This document shows positions 53,821-64,000 of a stretch of DNA of 64,000 nt, in pieces (position 1 is the stretch's first letter; the number at the start of each line of letters is the position of its first letter). The position numbers and the translations under genes are program-made. Origin of the DNA: Singulisphaera sp. GP187. GTDB lineage: Bacteria; Planctomycetota; Planctomycetia; Gemmatales; Gemmataceae. The DNA lies in the NCBI GenBank assembly GCA_945905925.1, contig CAMDQN010000001.1:1-64000 (forward strand), written 5' to 3'. The notes under the pieces are model-generated. The model worked only from the letters and a program-made list of their open reading frames with translations. It was not told the DNA's origin and ran no database searches.

Positions 53821-54964
53821 AAGCGACGTGACGAACCTGCACCGACTCGACTGAGCCGAGCAGGAACGCGGCGGCACGGTCGCACGCGCCGGGCACCGCG
53901 GCGCGCGCACGCAGTTCGACCAGTCGGTTCACGGCGACCGCGTGCCGGACCGGATCGTTGAGCCAACCCAAAATGTGCCCGGCGATGTCGGCCGGCGTGT
54001 AGCGCGAGCCGGAGAGTTCCGGGTACAGTTCTTCGTTCAGCAGCAAGTTCGGAAGCGACATATACCGCACTTTGATGATCTTGGACAGCGTCCACGCCGC
54101 AACCGCGCCAACGCGGTACACGATCACCGCCGGCTTCGCTCGGTACATCAGTTCCAGGCTCACGGACCCGGACACCGCGATACACGCTTCGGCCAGTTCG
54201 ATAACCTCGGGCGTGCGCCCGACGTGAACCTCGACCGGCAAGCCGCTCGGCACGATCGCGCGAACCACATGGGCCTGAGCCGCGTTAAACGCCGCGACCA
54301 GGAACCGCGTGTTGGGGCGGCCCGTGTGGATCTTCTGCGCCGCGGCGAGCATCATCTGCGCGTTCGCCGCAACCTCACCGTTGCGCGATCCCGGCAGTAT
54401 CGCGACGCGAGTTCCCGACTTAGCTCTCTCTTGTGCGAGGAAGGCGGGGTCGAGTTGTTGCTGCGCGAGTTCGTCAAAGTACGGGTGCCCGATGTACTGT
54501 GTTTTCACGCCGCGCTCGCGGTACCACTCGTCCTCGAACGGGAGCGCAGTGAGGACACCAGTGAAGTACTTGCGAACGGTCCGCACGCGGCCCTGGCGCC
54601 ACGCCCAAAGTTGCGGCGGCACGAAGAAGTACGTCGGCACGTTGAGGTCGCGAAGGCGTTTCGCGAGTGCGAGGTGGAAGCCGGGGTAGTCAATCATCAC
54701 GACCGCGTCGGGCTTCTGCTTGCGGATGTGCCGCACGGCGAGGTCACCGATGTGGTAGAAGGTCGGCAGGTGCCTCACAACGTTCCTCAACCCCATCACC
54801 GCGAGGTCCGCGAGCGGGTAGAGTAGTTCCGCACCGGCGGCGCGCATCCGGTCGCCGCCGAGTACGGTGATCCGTGCGTCGGGTTGTTTGGCGAGGATGG
54901 CATGGATGAGGTTGGAACCGTGCAGATCTCCGCTCGGCTCCCCGGCGCTCAAGAACAGTTTCAT
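53819..54964 (-). CDS. lpxB: Lipid-A-disaccharide synthase
   Basis: MKLFLSAGEPSGDLHGSNLIHAI; MIDYPGFHLALAKRLR; YFFVPPQLWAWRQGRVRTVRKY; SGSVSLELMYRAKPAVIVYR. Confidence 0.95.
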   Translation of the reverse strand: MKLFLSAGEPSGDLHGSNLIHAILAKQPDARITVLGGDRMRAAGAELLYPLADLAVMGLRNVVRHLPTFYHIGDLAVRHIRKQKPDAVVMIDYPGFHLALAKRLRDLNVPTYFFVPPQLWAWRQGRVRTVRKYFTGVLTALPFEDEWYRERGVKTQYIGHPYFDELAQQQLDPAFLAQERAKSGTRVAILPGSRNGEVAANAQMMLAAAQKIHTGRPNTRFLVAAFNAAQAHVVRAIVPSGLPVEVHVGRTPEVIELAEACIAVSGSVSLELMYRAKPAVIVYRVGAVAAWTLSKIIKVRYMSLPNLLLNEELYPELSGSRYTPADIAGHILGWLNDPVRHAVAVNRLVELRARAAVPGACDRAAAFLLGSVESVQVRHVA

Positions 54965-55059
54965 CGTGGCGTCCTTGCCATCGGTGTCGTTGTGGTACAG
55001 CACTCCGAAGCTGTCGCGTTCACCGGTCTGGAGGCCGGTGCCACGAAAGGAGAAAAGAA

Positions 55060-55497
55060 TTAACCCTTCACGGGCGGGGGGGTCGTGGTGTTGACCGCGG
55101 CTGCCGGACCCGTGGCCGTGACGCCACACCCGCGGCCCGGCAGATCGGCCGTCTCCGCGACGCGCCGGTAACCGAGCGAGTACAGCACTTCAAGCACCTC
55201 GCTCCACGTCGGGAACGGGCGCCGGTTCTCGCGCTTGTACCGGTCCATAGCCTTCATGAACTCGGTTTCGTCGTCGGTGTAGTCTCGCTCACAAGTCGTT
55301 GGATCAATGAGCCGACGGCGCTCGCTCAACTTGCGCTTGGCGGCGGCGTTATCGGCGCGACGGCGGTCCGTCGCAATGGGGATGTTGCGCTTGCGGCGTT
55401 CGTTTTCTGTCGCAGTCGCACCGAACTCGCGTTCGGCTTTGACTTCGGGCGCGGCATCAGGCGCTGTGGGTTGCAGAGCGTTAATCGGATTCGACAT
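55060..55497 (-). CDS. Hypothetical protein
   Basis: 145 aa, charged, [36 protein letters not shown]. Confidence 0.6.
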   Translation of the reverse strand: MSNPINALQPTAPDAAPEVKAEREFGATATENERRKRNIPIATDRRRADNAAAKRKLSERRRLIDPTTCERDYTDDETEFMKAMDRYKRENRRPFPTWSEVLEVLYSLGYRRVAETADLPGRGCGVTATGPAAAVNTTTPPPVKG

Positions 55498-55903
55498 TAG
55501 CGGTGCCTCTCAGCCGTTGGGGGGAAGGCTGGAGCCAGGCCGCGGCCAACCGTGGCCGGTCGCACGTCCTGCGCGATCCTAGTGGATGAACAGGTTTTCT
55601 AAGAGTACCCGATGAACGGGATGTGTCAACCAAAATTCACGTGCCGTCCCAATTCTCTGGGGAATTATTGTAGAAACATGTACCAACTCCCGAGGCGCAT
55701 CTGAGAGGTGTGAACCGCCTCCGGTGCCCGTCGCATGGTTCTGATTGTAGTCATCGTGATCCGCATGATGTCGGCGTCACGGGTGAAGTGGCCGGACAAC
55801 CACTCGTGCGTTTTCAGGAAATGTGTCGCACCTCAACGAGCCGCGACCACCGCCAGCCTGGACGCGAGTTTCCGCGTCGTACTGCCGGTGCCGTGGCGCT
55901 TGG

Positions 55904-55970
55904 GGTCCGCCGCTCCGCAGCGGTCTGCGCCTTTGTTCAACGAGGAGGAGCCGCCGCGGAGCGGCGGACC
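55904..55970. repeat. Inverted repeat downstream of the ABC operon
   Basis: ggtccgccgctccgc ... gcggagcggcggacc. Confidence 0.75.
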
Positions 55971-55990
55971 ACATTGAACACCGGACCACA

Positions 55991-57001
55991 TCAAGACACT
56001 TTCCCTTGTCGCCAGCGGTTCAGGCTCACGTTCGCGATCAGCAGCGCGCCAATGAGGATGTATTGCATCTCAACCGGAACATTGAAGAGACTCACGCCGT
56101 TCTTGATGAGGATCAGAATCAGCACGCCGAGCATCGCGCCAACGACGGTGCCCTTCCCGCCCGACAGACTCGCGCCGCCGATCACCACCGCGGTAATCAC
56201 GTCCAGTTCCAGTTGCTCGCCGAGCGTCGGGTTCCCGCTGTTGCTGTGCGCGAACATGATCACGCCCGCCCAACCTGTGAGCAGCCCCGCGAGCGTGTAA
56301 ACGAGTAATTTTGTGCGCGTCACGTTCACGCCGCAGAGCCGGGCGGTTGCCTCGTTCGAGCCGACCGCGTACAGGTGCCGCCCGAACACCGTGAGGCGCA
56401 ACAGCACCGCCGTGAGAATCGCGAGCAGCACGAGCGACCACAGCCCGGGATTGGTGAACTCGGTTTGGGAAGATGCTACCGTGTTTACCCATTCTGGAGT
56501 TCCACCGTCTTTGAAAGGGAGCACGGTTCGCCCCGCGAGCCACGTTGCGACGCCGCGCGAAACGCCAAGCATTCCGAGCGTCGCGACGAACGGCGGGAGT
56601 TGTAGTTTCGTGACGAGCAACCCGTTCGCGAGACCGCACACGCCGCCGATGCTCACGCCCGCCGCGACCGCGACCAGGCTATTCGTCGGTGACGGCCCGG
56701 ACGCAGCGTACATCGCGGTGTAAACGCGCATCGTGACGACCGTGACGAGCGCGACCGTCGCGCCGACGGACAGGTCGATACCGCCGCTGATGAGGACGAG
56801 CAGCATCCCGAGCGCGACGATTGCGGGCACGGTGCCTTCATGTAGCAGCACGCGCAGGTTCCCGAGGCTCAGGAACGTACCGAGTTCGCCCTTGATCGCA
56901 ATGAGCGCGGTGAACAGCACCAACACCGCGATGAACCCGACCCACGGTCCGGTCGGGAGGCTGAACGGCTTTGCATGCGGAACTGGCGGAGAGGTTGACA
57001 T
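55991..57001 (-). CDS. Simple-sugar ABC transporter permease (RbsC-like)
   Basis: LISGGIDLSVGATVAL; VYAVGSNEATARLCGVNV-type motif (LYAVGSNEATARLCGVNVTRTKLLVYTLAGLL). Confidence 0.9.
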   Translation of the reverse strand: MSTSPPVPHAKPFSLPTGPWVGFIAVLVLFTALIAIKGELGTFLSLGNLRVLLHEGTVPAIVALGMLLVLISGGIDLSVGATVALVTVVTMRVYTAMYAASGPSPTNSLVAVAAGVSIGGVCGLANGLLVTKLQLPPFVATLGMLGVSRGVATWLAGRTVLPFKDGGTPEWVNTVASSQTEFTNPGLWSLVLLAILTAVLLRLTVFGRHLYAVGSNEATARLCGVNVTRTKLLVYTLAGLLTGWAGVIMFAHSNSGNPTLGEQLELDVITAVVIGGASLSGGKGTVVGAMLGVLILILIKNGVSLFNVPVEMQYILIGALLIANVSLNRWRQGKVS

Positions 57002-57019
57002 TGCGAACCATTCGTTGTG

Positions 57020-58507
57020 TTAAGCGCTGCCGGTTGCAACCGCAATCACCTGTTCCGGGGTCCATTCACTCACGGGGCGCACGGCTGAGAGTTTGCCCCG
57101 ACACATGACCGCGAGCGTGTCACATACGCCGAACAACTCCGGCAGATAACTGCTCACGATAAGCACTGCTTTGCCACTCGCGGCGGCTTCACCGATCTGC
57201 TGGTAGATGTCGGCCTTGCTGCCCACGTCCACGCCCTTCGTCGGTTCGTCGAGCAGGAGAACGTCGGCGCGCTGGTGGAACAGGCGCGCAATCGCAACCT
57301 TCTGTTGGTTACCGCCGCTGAGTTCGCCGACGGCCTGATCCGCGTCGCGGAACTTCACGCCGAAGCGGGTGAGGACTTCACTCAGCGCCGAACGCAGCCG
57401 CGACCGCGACAGGAACCCGAATGTCGCACCATCACCCAAACGACTGAGCGCGACGTTATCGCGAATCGAGAGTTCGAGCGCCAGACCTTCCTCCTTGCGG
57501 TCTTCGCTCACCATTCCGATGCCCTGCCCGATGCGGTCCGCGGGCGTGGCGCGTTCGCTGCTGTACACACCAACTTTCACCACGCCGGCGCGCACGGGGT
57601 CGAGGCCATACACCGCGCGAAGCAACTCCGTGCGCCCGGAACCGACGATGCCCGCGACGCCGAGAATCTCGCCGCTACGCAGCGCGAGGCTCACGCCGTT
57701 CGGCATTTCCTTGCCACACACTTCAGTTAGTCCGAGTACTGGAGCGCCGATCGCGTGGGGGGTTCTCGGGTACTGCTCCGTGACCGCGCGCCCGACCATC
57801 ATTTCAACGATCCGCTCGCGGGGAACTTCCCCGACGCGCCCGCTGCCGACCGCCAGGCCATCGCGCAGCACCGTGAACCGGTCCGCGACGGCTTCGAGTT
57901 CTTCGAGAAAATGGCTGATGTAAACGACCGTCACACCCTTCGCTTTGAGCGACTTTATTAGCTCGAAAAGCCTCTTCGCGTCGGATTGTGCGAGCGCACT
58001 CGTCGGTTCGTCGAGAACGAGCACCTTCACATCGGAGAGCAGCGCGCGAGCGATCTCAACCACCTGCCGCCCGGCGGGATTGAGCGAAGACACCGGCGCG
58101 TCGGGGCGAATCTCCGCGTGGCCGAGTTGTGCGAGCGCGGCCGCGACGCGTTCACAGTTGGTGGCAGCCGCGAGGAACCCATAACCACTGCACTCCTGAC
58201 CGAGCGTGACATTCGCTTCGACGGTGAGGTCCGGACAGATCGCGAGTTCCTGGTAGATCATCGCGACGCCGCGATCGCGTGCCGCGTGCGGCCCGGGCGG
58301 GCGGAAGCGCGCACCGTCGAATTCCATCGTGCCGGAATCGGGTTGTTCCGCGCCCGAGAGCACCTTCATGAGTGTGGACTTGCCCGCGCCGTTCTCGCCG
58401 ACGATCGCGTGAACTTCGCCCGGCCGCAGTTCGAGATCAACGCCGCGCAGCGCGGCCGTTGAGCCGTAGCTCTTGCGAATGCCAGTCATTCGAAGGCGCG
58501 GCGTCAT
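57020..58507 (-). CDS. Simple-sugar ABC transporter ATP-binding protein (RbsA/MglA-like, two NBDs)
   Basis: GENGAGKSTLMKVLSG, LVLDEPTSAL, SGGNQQKVAIARLFHQRADVLLLDEPTKGVDVG. Confidence 0.95.
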   Translation of the reverse strand: MTPRLRMTGIRKSYGSTAALRGVDLELRPGEVHAIVGENGAGKSTLMKVLSGAEQPDSGTMEFDGARFRPPGPHAARDRGVAMIYQELAICPDLTVEANVTLGQECSGYGFLAAATNCERVAAALAQLGHAEIRPDAPVSSLNPAGRQVVEIARALLSDVKVLVLDEPTSALAQSDAKRLFELIKSLKAKGVTVVYISHFLEELEAVADRFTVLRDGLAVGSGRVGEVPRERIVEMMVGRAVTEQYPRTPHAIGAPVLGLTEVCGKEMPNGVSLALRSGEILGVAGIVGSGRTELLRAVYGLDPVRAGVVKVGVYSSERATPADRIGQGIGMVSEDRKEEGLALELSIRDNVALSRLGDGATFGFLSRSRLRSALSEVLTRFGVKFRDADQAVGELSGGNQQKVAIARLFHQRADVLLLDEPTKGVDVGSKADIYQQIGEAAASGKAVLIVSSYLPELFGVCDTLAVMCRGKLSAVRPVSEWTPEQVIAVATGSA

Positions 58508-59565
58508 GGTTTCGGTTTTCCGTTCGGACCGTATCGCAGTTCATCGGTGGTGCGAGTCGCCTGGGTCGCTGGGTCGTACAACCGCAACGTGGACACGGCG
58601 TTCAGGTTCTTCTCCGTGACTAGGTACTCGCCCGTGCTCTCGCTCATGTCGGTGCGACTCTTGTTCACGTTCACGCCCCGAAGGTGTTGCACGCAGTACC
58701 ACGTCGACAGATAACCCATCCGGTACGGGTCTTGAAGAATGCTCCCGATGATGTCGCCTTCCTGAATGGATTGCAGCAGCGGCTTGCTCGCATCGAAGCC
58801 CATGAGTACGACCTTCTTGTTCAAGCCCTGCGAGCGCAGCACATCGGCCGTACCAGAAGCCGAGGATTCGTTCGGCGCGAAGATGCCGTCCACGTCCTTG
58901 CCGTACTGGAGGATCATTGGGCCGGCTTCGCGCATCGCCGAGTCGCGTGTCGCGCCGGCGTACTTATCCGTCGAGAGCCACACCACGCCCGGGCAGATGT
59001 CGTTCACCGTCTTCTCGAAGCCACGCTCGCGGTCCTCTGTCGCTTGCGAGCCGACCGCGTAACGGAACAGGATCAGTTTCGGCTTGTCCTTCCCTTGCTT
59101 CTTCAGTTCGCCGATGAGATGGTGGGCCGCGAGGCACCCGCCGTTGTAGTTGTTCGTCGCGACATACTTCACGAAGTGGTTAGGGTCGTCGATGCCGGAG
59201 TCGATGATCACGACCGGCACGCCCGCATCCGCAGCGCGCTTCACGCACGCGGTCATCGTCTGGCTGTGCTGTGGCGCGAGAACGATACCGCTCGCGCCGG
59301 TCGCGACGCGCCGATCCACGATGCGGATTTGTTCCATCGCGTCACGCTCGCGGAGCGGGCCGTCGAACATGATCCGCACTCGCGTGCCATCTTCGGCTTC
59401 GAGATCCGCGGCACAGCGCAGCGCGCCACGGTGTACCGACTGCCAGTGCTCGTGTGTTAGGCCCTTCGGAATCACCACAATGGTGAATTGCTCGTTCGAC
59501 GGCCCGCCACACCCAAACACGAAGGGGAGCGTGGCGGCGAGCAGAAAGTAGAGCGGTCGCGGCAT
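58504..59565 (-). CDS. Sugar-binding substrate-binding lipoprotein (RbsB-like)
   Basis: Lipobox FVFGCGG; periplasmic binding protein features VVIIDSGIDD; ATGA overlap with the ATPase gene. Confidence 0.9.
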   Translation of the reverse strand: MPRPLYFLLAATLPFVFGCGGPSNEQFTIVVIPKGLTHEHWQSVHRGALRCAADLEAEDGTRVRIMFDGPLRERDAMEQIRIVDRRVATGASGIVLAPQHSQTMTACVKRAADAGVPVVIIDSGIDDPNHFVKYVATNNYNGGCLAAHHLIGELKKQGKDKPKLILFRYAVGSQATEDRERGFEKTVNDICPGVVWLSTDKYAGATRDSAMREAGPMILQYGKDVDGIFAPNESSASGTADVLRSQGLNKKVVLMGFDASKPLLQSIQEGDIIGSILQDPYRMGYLSTWYCVQHLRGVNVNKSRTDMSESTGEYLVTEKNLNAVSTLRLYDPATQATRTTDELRYGPNGKPKP

Positions 59566-59677
59566 GGTTCGCCCGGGAGTGTGTTCGCAGAGGGTACGCG
59601 GTTCGCGGGCGCGGGTCAAGTTTTCGCCACACACGAGTCGATACAACTTTCTTGAGTGATTCTCGCGAGCGCCATTC

Positions 59678-60304
59678 ATGCCGCCCGACACGCAACCGCC
59701 GATCAACCTGATCCGCGTCTTCGACTTCTACGTGACGCTGATGTTCGTCATCAGCCTTGTACGCCGTTGGGATGTGTATTTGGCAGCAGTGCGCATCCTG
59801 ATCGGCGTTCGCGGGCGCTGGCCGAAACTCATCTCGCGTCTCAGTGAACATCGCAGTTTGATACTCAACTGGTCGTTCTTCCGGCCCGCGATCCTCGCGC
59901 TGATCCTCACGGTCGTGCAGTTGATCGTGTCGCGGCTCATCTTCCCGCTCGCGATCTTAACCGGGCCACAGTTGCGCCAGGAGTGGTGGTGGGTGCCGAT
60001 CATCCTCGTGCCGATGCTCGCAGTGGACATCTACTTCGTCGTTCGCGTGGGTCGTTTCGACCACGACGAAACGGTCAGGTACTTCGACCAGGCGGAAACC
60101 TGGCTTGGCTGGAAGGGACCGCTCGTTCGCGCACTCACGCTCGGCATCGTGAACCCGCAAAAGATGGTTGACGAGGAAGTGAAGAAGAGCCTGCAAGACT
60201 ACCGCTCTTCCTTAAACGCGTCACTGTGGTGGGTGTCGGCGCAGATCGGCTTGCGGCTGCTGTTCGGCCTCACGCTCTGGACGGTCTGGGCGATTCACTC
60301 CTAA
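59678..60304 (+). CDS. Hypothetical multi-TM membrane protein
   Basis: Several hydrophobic helices; 208 aa. Confidence 0.6.
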   Translation: MPPDTQPPINLIRVFDFYVTLMFVISLVRRWDVYLAAVRILIGVRGRWPKLISRLSEHRSLILNWSFFRPAILALILTVVQLIVSRLIFPLAILTGPQLRQEWWWVPIILVPMLAVDIYFVVRVGRFDHDETVRYFDQAETWLGWKGPLVRALTLGIVNPQKMVDEEVKKSLQDYRSSLNASLWWVSAQIGLRLLFGLTLWTVWAIHS

Positions 60305-60341
60305 TATGCTGGCTCTGGTCGTACCAAGTGAGGACACTCCG

Positions 60342-60830
60342 ATGGCCGGCGAACTTCGGACCGCGTTGAACCACGCGATCGGCGACGAACTCGACGCGGC
60401 ACTTTCGCGCGTCGTTCACTGCGTGAACCAACTCACCGACGCGCAGGTATGGTCGCGCCCACCGGCGGGCACGAACGCGATCGGCAACCTGATTCTGCAC
60501 CTCACGGGGAACGTGCAGCAAATCATCGCGAACAACCTCACCGGCGCACCGGACACGCGAAATCGGCCCGCGGAGTTCGCAGCGCATGACGCGATTCCGA
60601 AGGCGGAACTGCTCCGCGCGCTGACGGACGCGGTCGCACAGGCGAAGACCGCGTTGACGGCAGCGAGCGACGAGCAACTCGCGACCGCGCGCCGCGTCAA
60701 CAACTTCGACTGGACTGGCATCCAGGCCGTTGTGCGCAGCGTTAGCCACTTCCGCGGGCACACGCAAGAAATCATCCACATGACTCGAACCACCCTCGGC
60801 GACAGTTACCATTTCGCCGGGCCTCGCTGA
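60342..60830 (+). CDS. DinB-family (DUF1572-like) protein
   Basis: NLILHLTGNVQQIIANNL; SVSHFRGHTQEIIHMTR. Confidence 0.75.
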   Translation: MAGELRTALNHAIGDELDAALSRVVHCVNQLTDAQVWSRPPAGTNAIGNLILHLTGNVQQIIANNLTGAPDTRNRPAEFAAHDAIPKAELLRALTDAVAQAKTALTAASDEQLATARRVNNFDWTGIQAVVRSVSHFRGHTQEIIHMTRTTLGDSYHFAGPR

Positions 60831-60847
60831 CTCGAAGAGATCGCAAC

Positions 60848-61291
60848 ATGACGGACACGGAAGCAGCACCCAAGCCGCCTTCGGCAGACGAAGTGAACCG
60901 ACTCTGGCAGCACGGGATGCACGAGGAGCGACTGTTCCACGACCGGCTGAACTACTTCTCGTTCCTCGAAACCGGGCTGCTGACGATCTGCGGCATCATG
61001 TACAACAAGGAACCCGCGATCGGGTTCTTCTTGCCCATCACGGTCGTCGGGATGCTGTTCACGCTCCTGTGGATCGCCATTCAGACTCGCCACTGGGCGT
61101 ACTGCGAGCACGTTCACGCGCGTATCTGCGTTCTCGTGCCTGAGTACAAGGCGACGCTCGACGGGTGGACCGGACCGGGCGGGCGCAGTGGGTTTTCCAT
61201 CTCCAAACCGCTCGCGCTGGCGGTACCGGCTCTATTCGCGTGTACGTGGGTCACGCTTCTTATCTGGTTACTGGTGCGTGCAAGCGGCTGA
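60848..61291 (+). CDS. Hypothetical membrane protein
   Basis: 147 aa, hydrophobic helices FFLPITVVGMLFTLLWIAI and ALAVPALFACTWVTLLIWLLV. Confidence 0.6.
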   Translation: MTDTEAAPKPPSADEVNRLWQHGMHEERLFHDRLNYFSFLETGLLTICGIMYNKEPAIGFFLPITVVGMLFTLLWIAIQTRHWAYCEHVHARICVLVPEYKATLDGWTGPGGRSGFSISKPLALAVPALFACTWVTLLIWLLVRASG

Positions 61292-61294
61292 GAA

Positions 61295-62299
61295 CTACCA
61301 GCCATCTGGTAGTGTTGTCGAAGGAAAGATCGCGCGTGCATCCCTGAGCATTTCGCGCCGGGCGTTCGCGTCGTAGCGATCGGAGAAGTGGAACAGGATC
61401 AGCCGCCCGATCGCGGCGTTCGCGGCCATTGACGCGACCTCTTCCGCAGTCGAGTGCATGACTTTCGCCGCGAGAGCGGTGTCCGCTGCGCGGTACTGAC
61501 TTTCGCACACCACCGTATTCACCCCGCGGAGCCACGGCACGAGTTCATTGGCGGTCGCAGGCGTCAGCCGAAAGTCGGTGAGGTACGCGATCGAATCGCC
61601 CGGCGTGGTGACGAGTAGTTCCGCTTGCAGCACGCCGAGCGGATACGCCACGCTCCCGATCTCTATGGTTTCGCCCGGCGCCGCGACCGGTCCGCGAAGC
61701 CGCTTCAGCCACGGCCCCGGCTTGAAGCCCTTCGCGGCGAGCTTCGCGGTATCCACGTTCACGCGATCAGCCTCGCGCACCAAATAACCCACCGACGGTG
61801 TACCGTGATCGAGCAACATCGCGTCCACCGTGAAGCCATCAGCCCTGATGATGGTGCGGTTGGGGCGTGGGAGTTCCGGTTGTGCGTATGCCGTGCGAAA
61901 GCCTTCCTTCGGGAGAAACCGCGCCGTGCGAATCGCTTCCGGTGCGATCTCGCACACGAGCCACTCGCCTTCTTGCTTGTCGTCCACGAGGTTCCACATG
62001 AACCCGCGCAGCCGATGGTGAATCACCTCGCCGCTGCCGTGCGGAACCCAGATACGGTTGCCCTTCGCGGTGCGGTCGAAGTTCAGTCGAAAGAACAAAT
62101 CAAAACCCGACACGTGATCCATGTGCAAGTGCGAGAAGCACAAGTGATCGACTTCGCGCAGTTCGGCGGGACCGACTTGATGTGGACAGCCGTCGCCGCA
62201 GTCGAACAACAACCGCGTTTGTGACTGCCCGGTATCGACCTTCACGAACAGCGCGTTGTCCCGTCCCGGTTGACCGAGAACCTGGAATGTGAGGGGCAT
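61295..62299 (-). CDS. MBL-fold (ribonuclease Z-like) hydrolase
   Basis: LFDCGDGCPHQ, FSHLHMDHVSGFD, ILFHFSDRYDANAR. Confidence 0.85.
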   Translation of the reverse strand: MPLTFQVLGQPGRDNALFVKVDTGQSQTRLLFDCGDGCPHQVGPAELREVDHLCFSHLHMDHVSGFDLFFRLNFDRTAKGNRIWVPHGSGEVIHHRLRGFMWNLVDDKQEGEWLVCEIAPEAIRTARFLPKEGFRTAYAQPELPRPNRTIIRADGFTVDAMLLDHGTPSVGYLVREADRVNVDTAKLAAKGFKPGPWLKRLRGPVAAPGETIEIGSVAYPLGVLQAELLVTTPGDSIAYLTDFRLTPATANELVPWLRGVNTVVCESQYRAADTALAAKVMHSTAEEVASMAANAAIGRLILFHFSDRYDANARREMLRDARAIFPSTTLPDGW

Positions 62300-62332
62300 G
62301 ACGAAGCTCTTATTTAGGAGGCCCCCAACCGC

Positions 62333-63838
62333 TCAATACTTCACCCAGCCGTTGTACTCCATCAGCTGAAGGAGCCACGGGTTCCGCCACGGGTTCCACG
62401 CAGGGTAGAACACACTCAGCACACCGAAGCCTAACAGCACCGCGCAGAGCAACCGCCCTGCCCCGTTGCGCGCCAACCGGTCCGCGGCCGGAGGAATCGC
62501 GATCACCCAGAGCGGTATCAGCCAGAACAGCCATCGGGGGCCGCTCGTGTTACCACCGTAGTTATAACTCTGTGTGCGCGTCAGGTAGAAGCAGAACACC
62601 GTGATGGAGATTACCAGTGTCATCGCGGCGAACAGTTCAGGCGTCCAGCCGGTGGTCTTCTTCGCGCCGAACAACTTCCGCACCGCGGGCGCGCTCTTGA
62701 TGGCGGTGAAGAACAAACCCGCGAACGCGATCAACCACACCGGCGTGAGGCTGAACCACCCGTGATGCCCGAACGATAGGTGGAACGCGTACACCGACGT
62801 GGATTCGTTGTTGAAGTCGATGCCCTTCGCGGCGGGCGTGCCGCGCTTCGCCCAGTGGCTCCCGGCGAAGTCGTACCATGGCCCGCCGAACTCGCTGTAC
62901 GCGGGGAGCAGTTTGCCCATCGCCGCGTAGTTCGTGGCGAACAGCGCCGCGAATGGCAGCAGCGCGCATGGCACGAAGAACATAAGCGTGTTGCGCGGCC
63001 GCGCGACGAGCAGCGGAAGGAATAGCGCCGCGAAGAAGCACAGCGATGGCAACTCGAACGTGGCCGCGAACGCCGCGAAGAACCCACAGATGCAATAGCC
63101 CGCGGGGGTCATGTCGCGGTTCTCGCGAATCGCGCGCAGCAATGGATAACTCGCGAACAGCACACAATACGCGGCCGGCAGGTGATTGTTCAGCGTACCG
63201 GAGAACGTGAGCAAAAACGTGCCCAGCGCCGCGACCGCAAACGCGAGCAACTTCCCGAAGTCGGTCTTCCCGGTGATGTCGAGCAACCGACCCAGAAGCA
63301 GAAGGTAGATCGCGAACGGGAGCACGTTCCACGTGAGTACGATCGCGGGAATCACGAGCCAGCGGTCGCGCACGATGTCCCACCCGAGAGTGCGATTGAG
63401 CAACCAGTACTCGCACGCGACGAGCGTCGCCATAAGTGGCGGTTTGCTCGAATAGAACTCCTTCGTGTCGGGGTTCATCACGATGTCGAGGCTTCGGTAG
63501 CCAGGGTCCGCGACGATGCCCTCGTCCTTGTACTTCGTGAGGTCGTTCGGGTCGGGATAGGTGCGATTACCGATGACGAATGTGCGGTCGTGAACGAGCG
63601 CGCGAACGGTGGCCCAGCGCGATTTGTCGTTGGAACTGAATGTCGGAATCGGGTCCGGGCGCGTGTCGGGCCACCTGCGGTCAGGCTCGGAGCCGTACCC
63701 GCCCGGCTCCGCGGCCTTGTAGCGGCTCGGCTCGATCACGTTCTCGGCGCCGACGGTCTTCGCGGCAGCAATGGCCACCGCCATGACCATCAGGAGAAGG
63801 AACACCGAGCGGCGCATATCGGTCGAGTCGGCGGCCAT
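62333..63838 (-). CDS. Polytopic integral membrane protein (glycosyltransferase-39/C-like)
   Basis: 501 aa with about 10 hydrophobic helices and N-terminal signal/TM. Confidence 0.65.
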   Translation of the reverse strand: MAADSTDMRRSVFLLLMVMAVAIAAAKTVGAENVIEPSRYKAAEPGGYGSEPDRRWPDTRPDPIPTFSSNDKSRWATVRALVHDRTFVIGNRTYPDPNDLTKYKDEGIVADPGYRSLDIVMNPDTKEFYSSKPPLMATLVACEYWLLNRTLGWDIVRDRWLVIPAIVLTWNVLPFAIYLLLLGRLLDITGKTDFGKLLAFAVAALGTFLLTFSGTLNNHLPAAYCVLFASYPLLRAIRENRDMTPAGYCICGFFAAFAATFELPSLCFFAALFLPLLVARPRNTLMFFVPCALLPFAALFATNYAAMGKLLPAYSEFGGPWYDFAGSHWAKRGTPAAKGIDFNNESTSVYAFHLSFGHHGWFSLTPVWLIAFAGLFFTAIKSAPAVRKLFGAKKTTGWTPELFAAMTLVISITVFCFYLTRTQSYNYGGNTSGPRWLFWLIPLWVIAIPPAADRLARNGAGRLLCAVLLGFGVLSVFYPAWNPWRNPWLLQLMEYNGWVKY

Positions 63839-63850
63839 ATGTGTTCTTTA

Positions 63851-63960
63851 GTAGGTACCGCTTGCCGAGCGGCACAGCTCTACAACTCGAATCGTTTCAG
63901 TGGGTGTCCGCACCGCTCACACGCGGGCCGACCCGTGCCGCTCGGCAAGCGGCACCTACT
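63851..63960. repeat. Inverted repeat element, 26-nt arms
   Basis: agtaggtaccgcttgccgagcggcac ... gtgccgctcggcaagcggcacctact, 1 mismatch. Confidence 0.85.
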
Positions 63961-64000
63961 CCGTGCGCTCCGCGACGCTGTACGGGTCGTTGTCGAGCCA

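Overview
High-GC planctomycete chromosome segment, most like Gemmataceae (judged from DUF1549/1553, DUF1501, DUF1559, DUF1592 and DUF1552 families and a PVC-type heme-binding protein). The core is a long minus-strand translation/transcription cluster in the classical bacterial order: tRNA-Thr(TGT)-Tyr(GTA)-Gly(TCC)-Thr(GGT)-tuf-tRNA-Trp-secE-nusG-rplK-rplA-rplJ-rplL-rpoB-rpoC-rpsL-rpsG-fusA. Next to it is a tetrahydromethanopterin C1 module: fwd/fhc D-B-A-C subunits plus a divergent ftr. The rest is secreted planctomycete families, a sugar ABC operon, lpxB, a DtxR-like regulator, a gshA-like ligase and assorted enzymes. Most notable observation: the formylmethanofuran dehydrogenase B-subunit gene is split in the ORF track by an in-frame TGA at the Cys/Sec active-site position (TSL-TGA-HGP). 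A stem-loop fitting bacterial SECIS geometry follows it, so it is read here as a selenoprotein. A nearly identical stem-loop follows the TGA that ends a small ORF immediately upstream in the same operon. Two further genes (DUF1501, DUF1559) also carry single in-frame TGAs; these may be recoding or nonsense decay. Other points: an IS3-like transposase start abutting a 5'-truncated DUF1549 gene, an HNH endonuclease embedded in the fwd operon, unusual extensions in SecE, NusG and EF-Tu, and many inverted-repeat elements in intergenic spacers, some encroaching on coding sequence. All calls come from reading the sequence and ORF translations; no searches were run.
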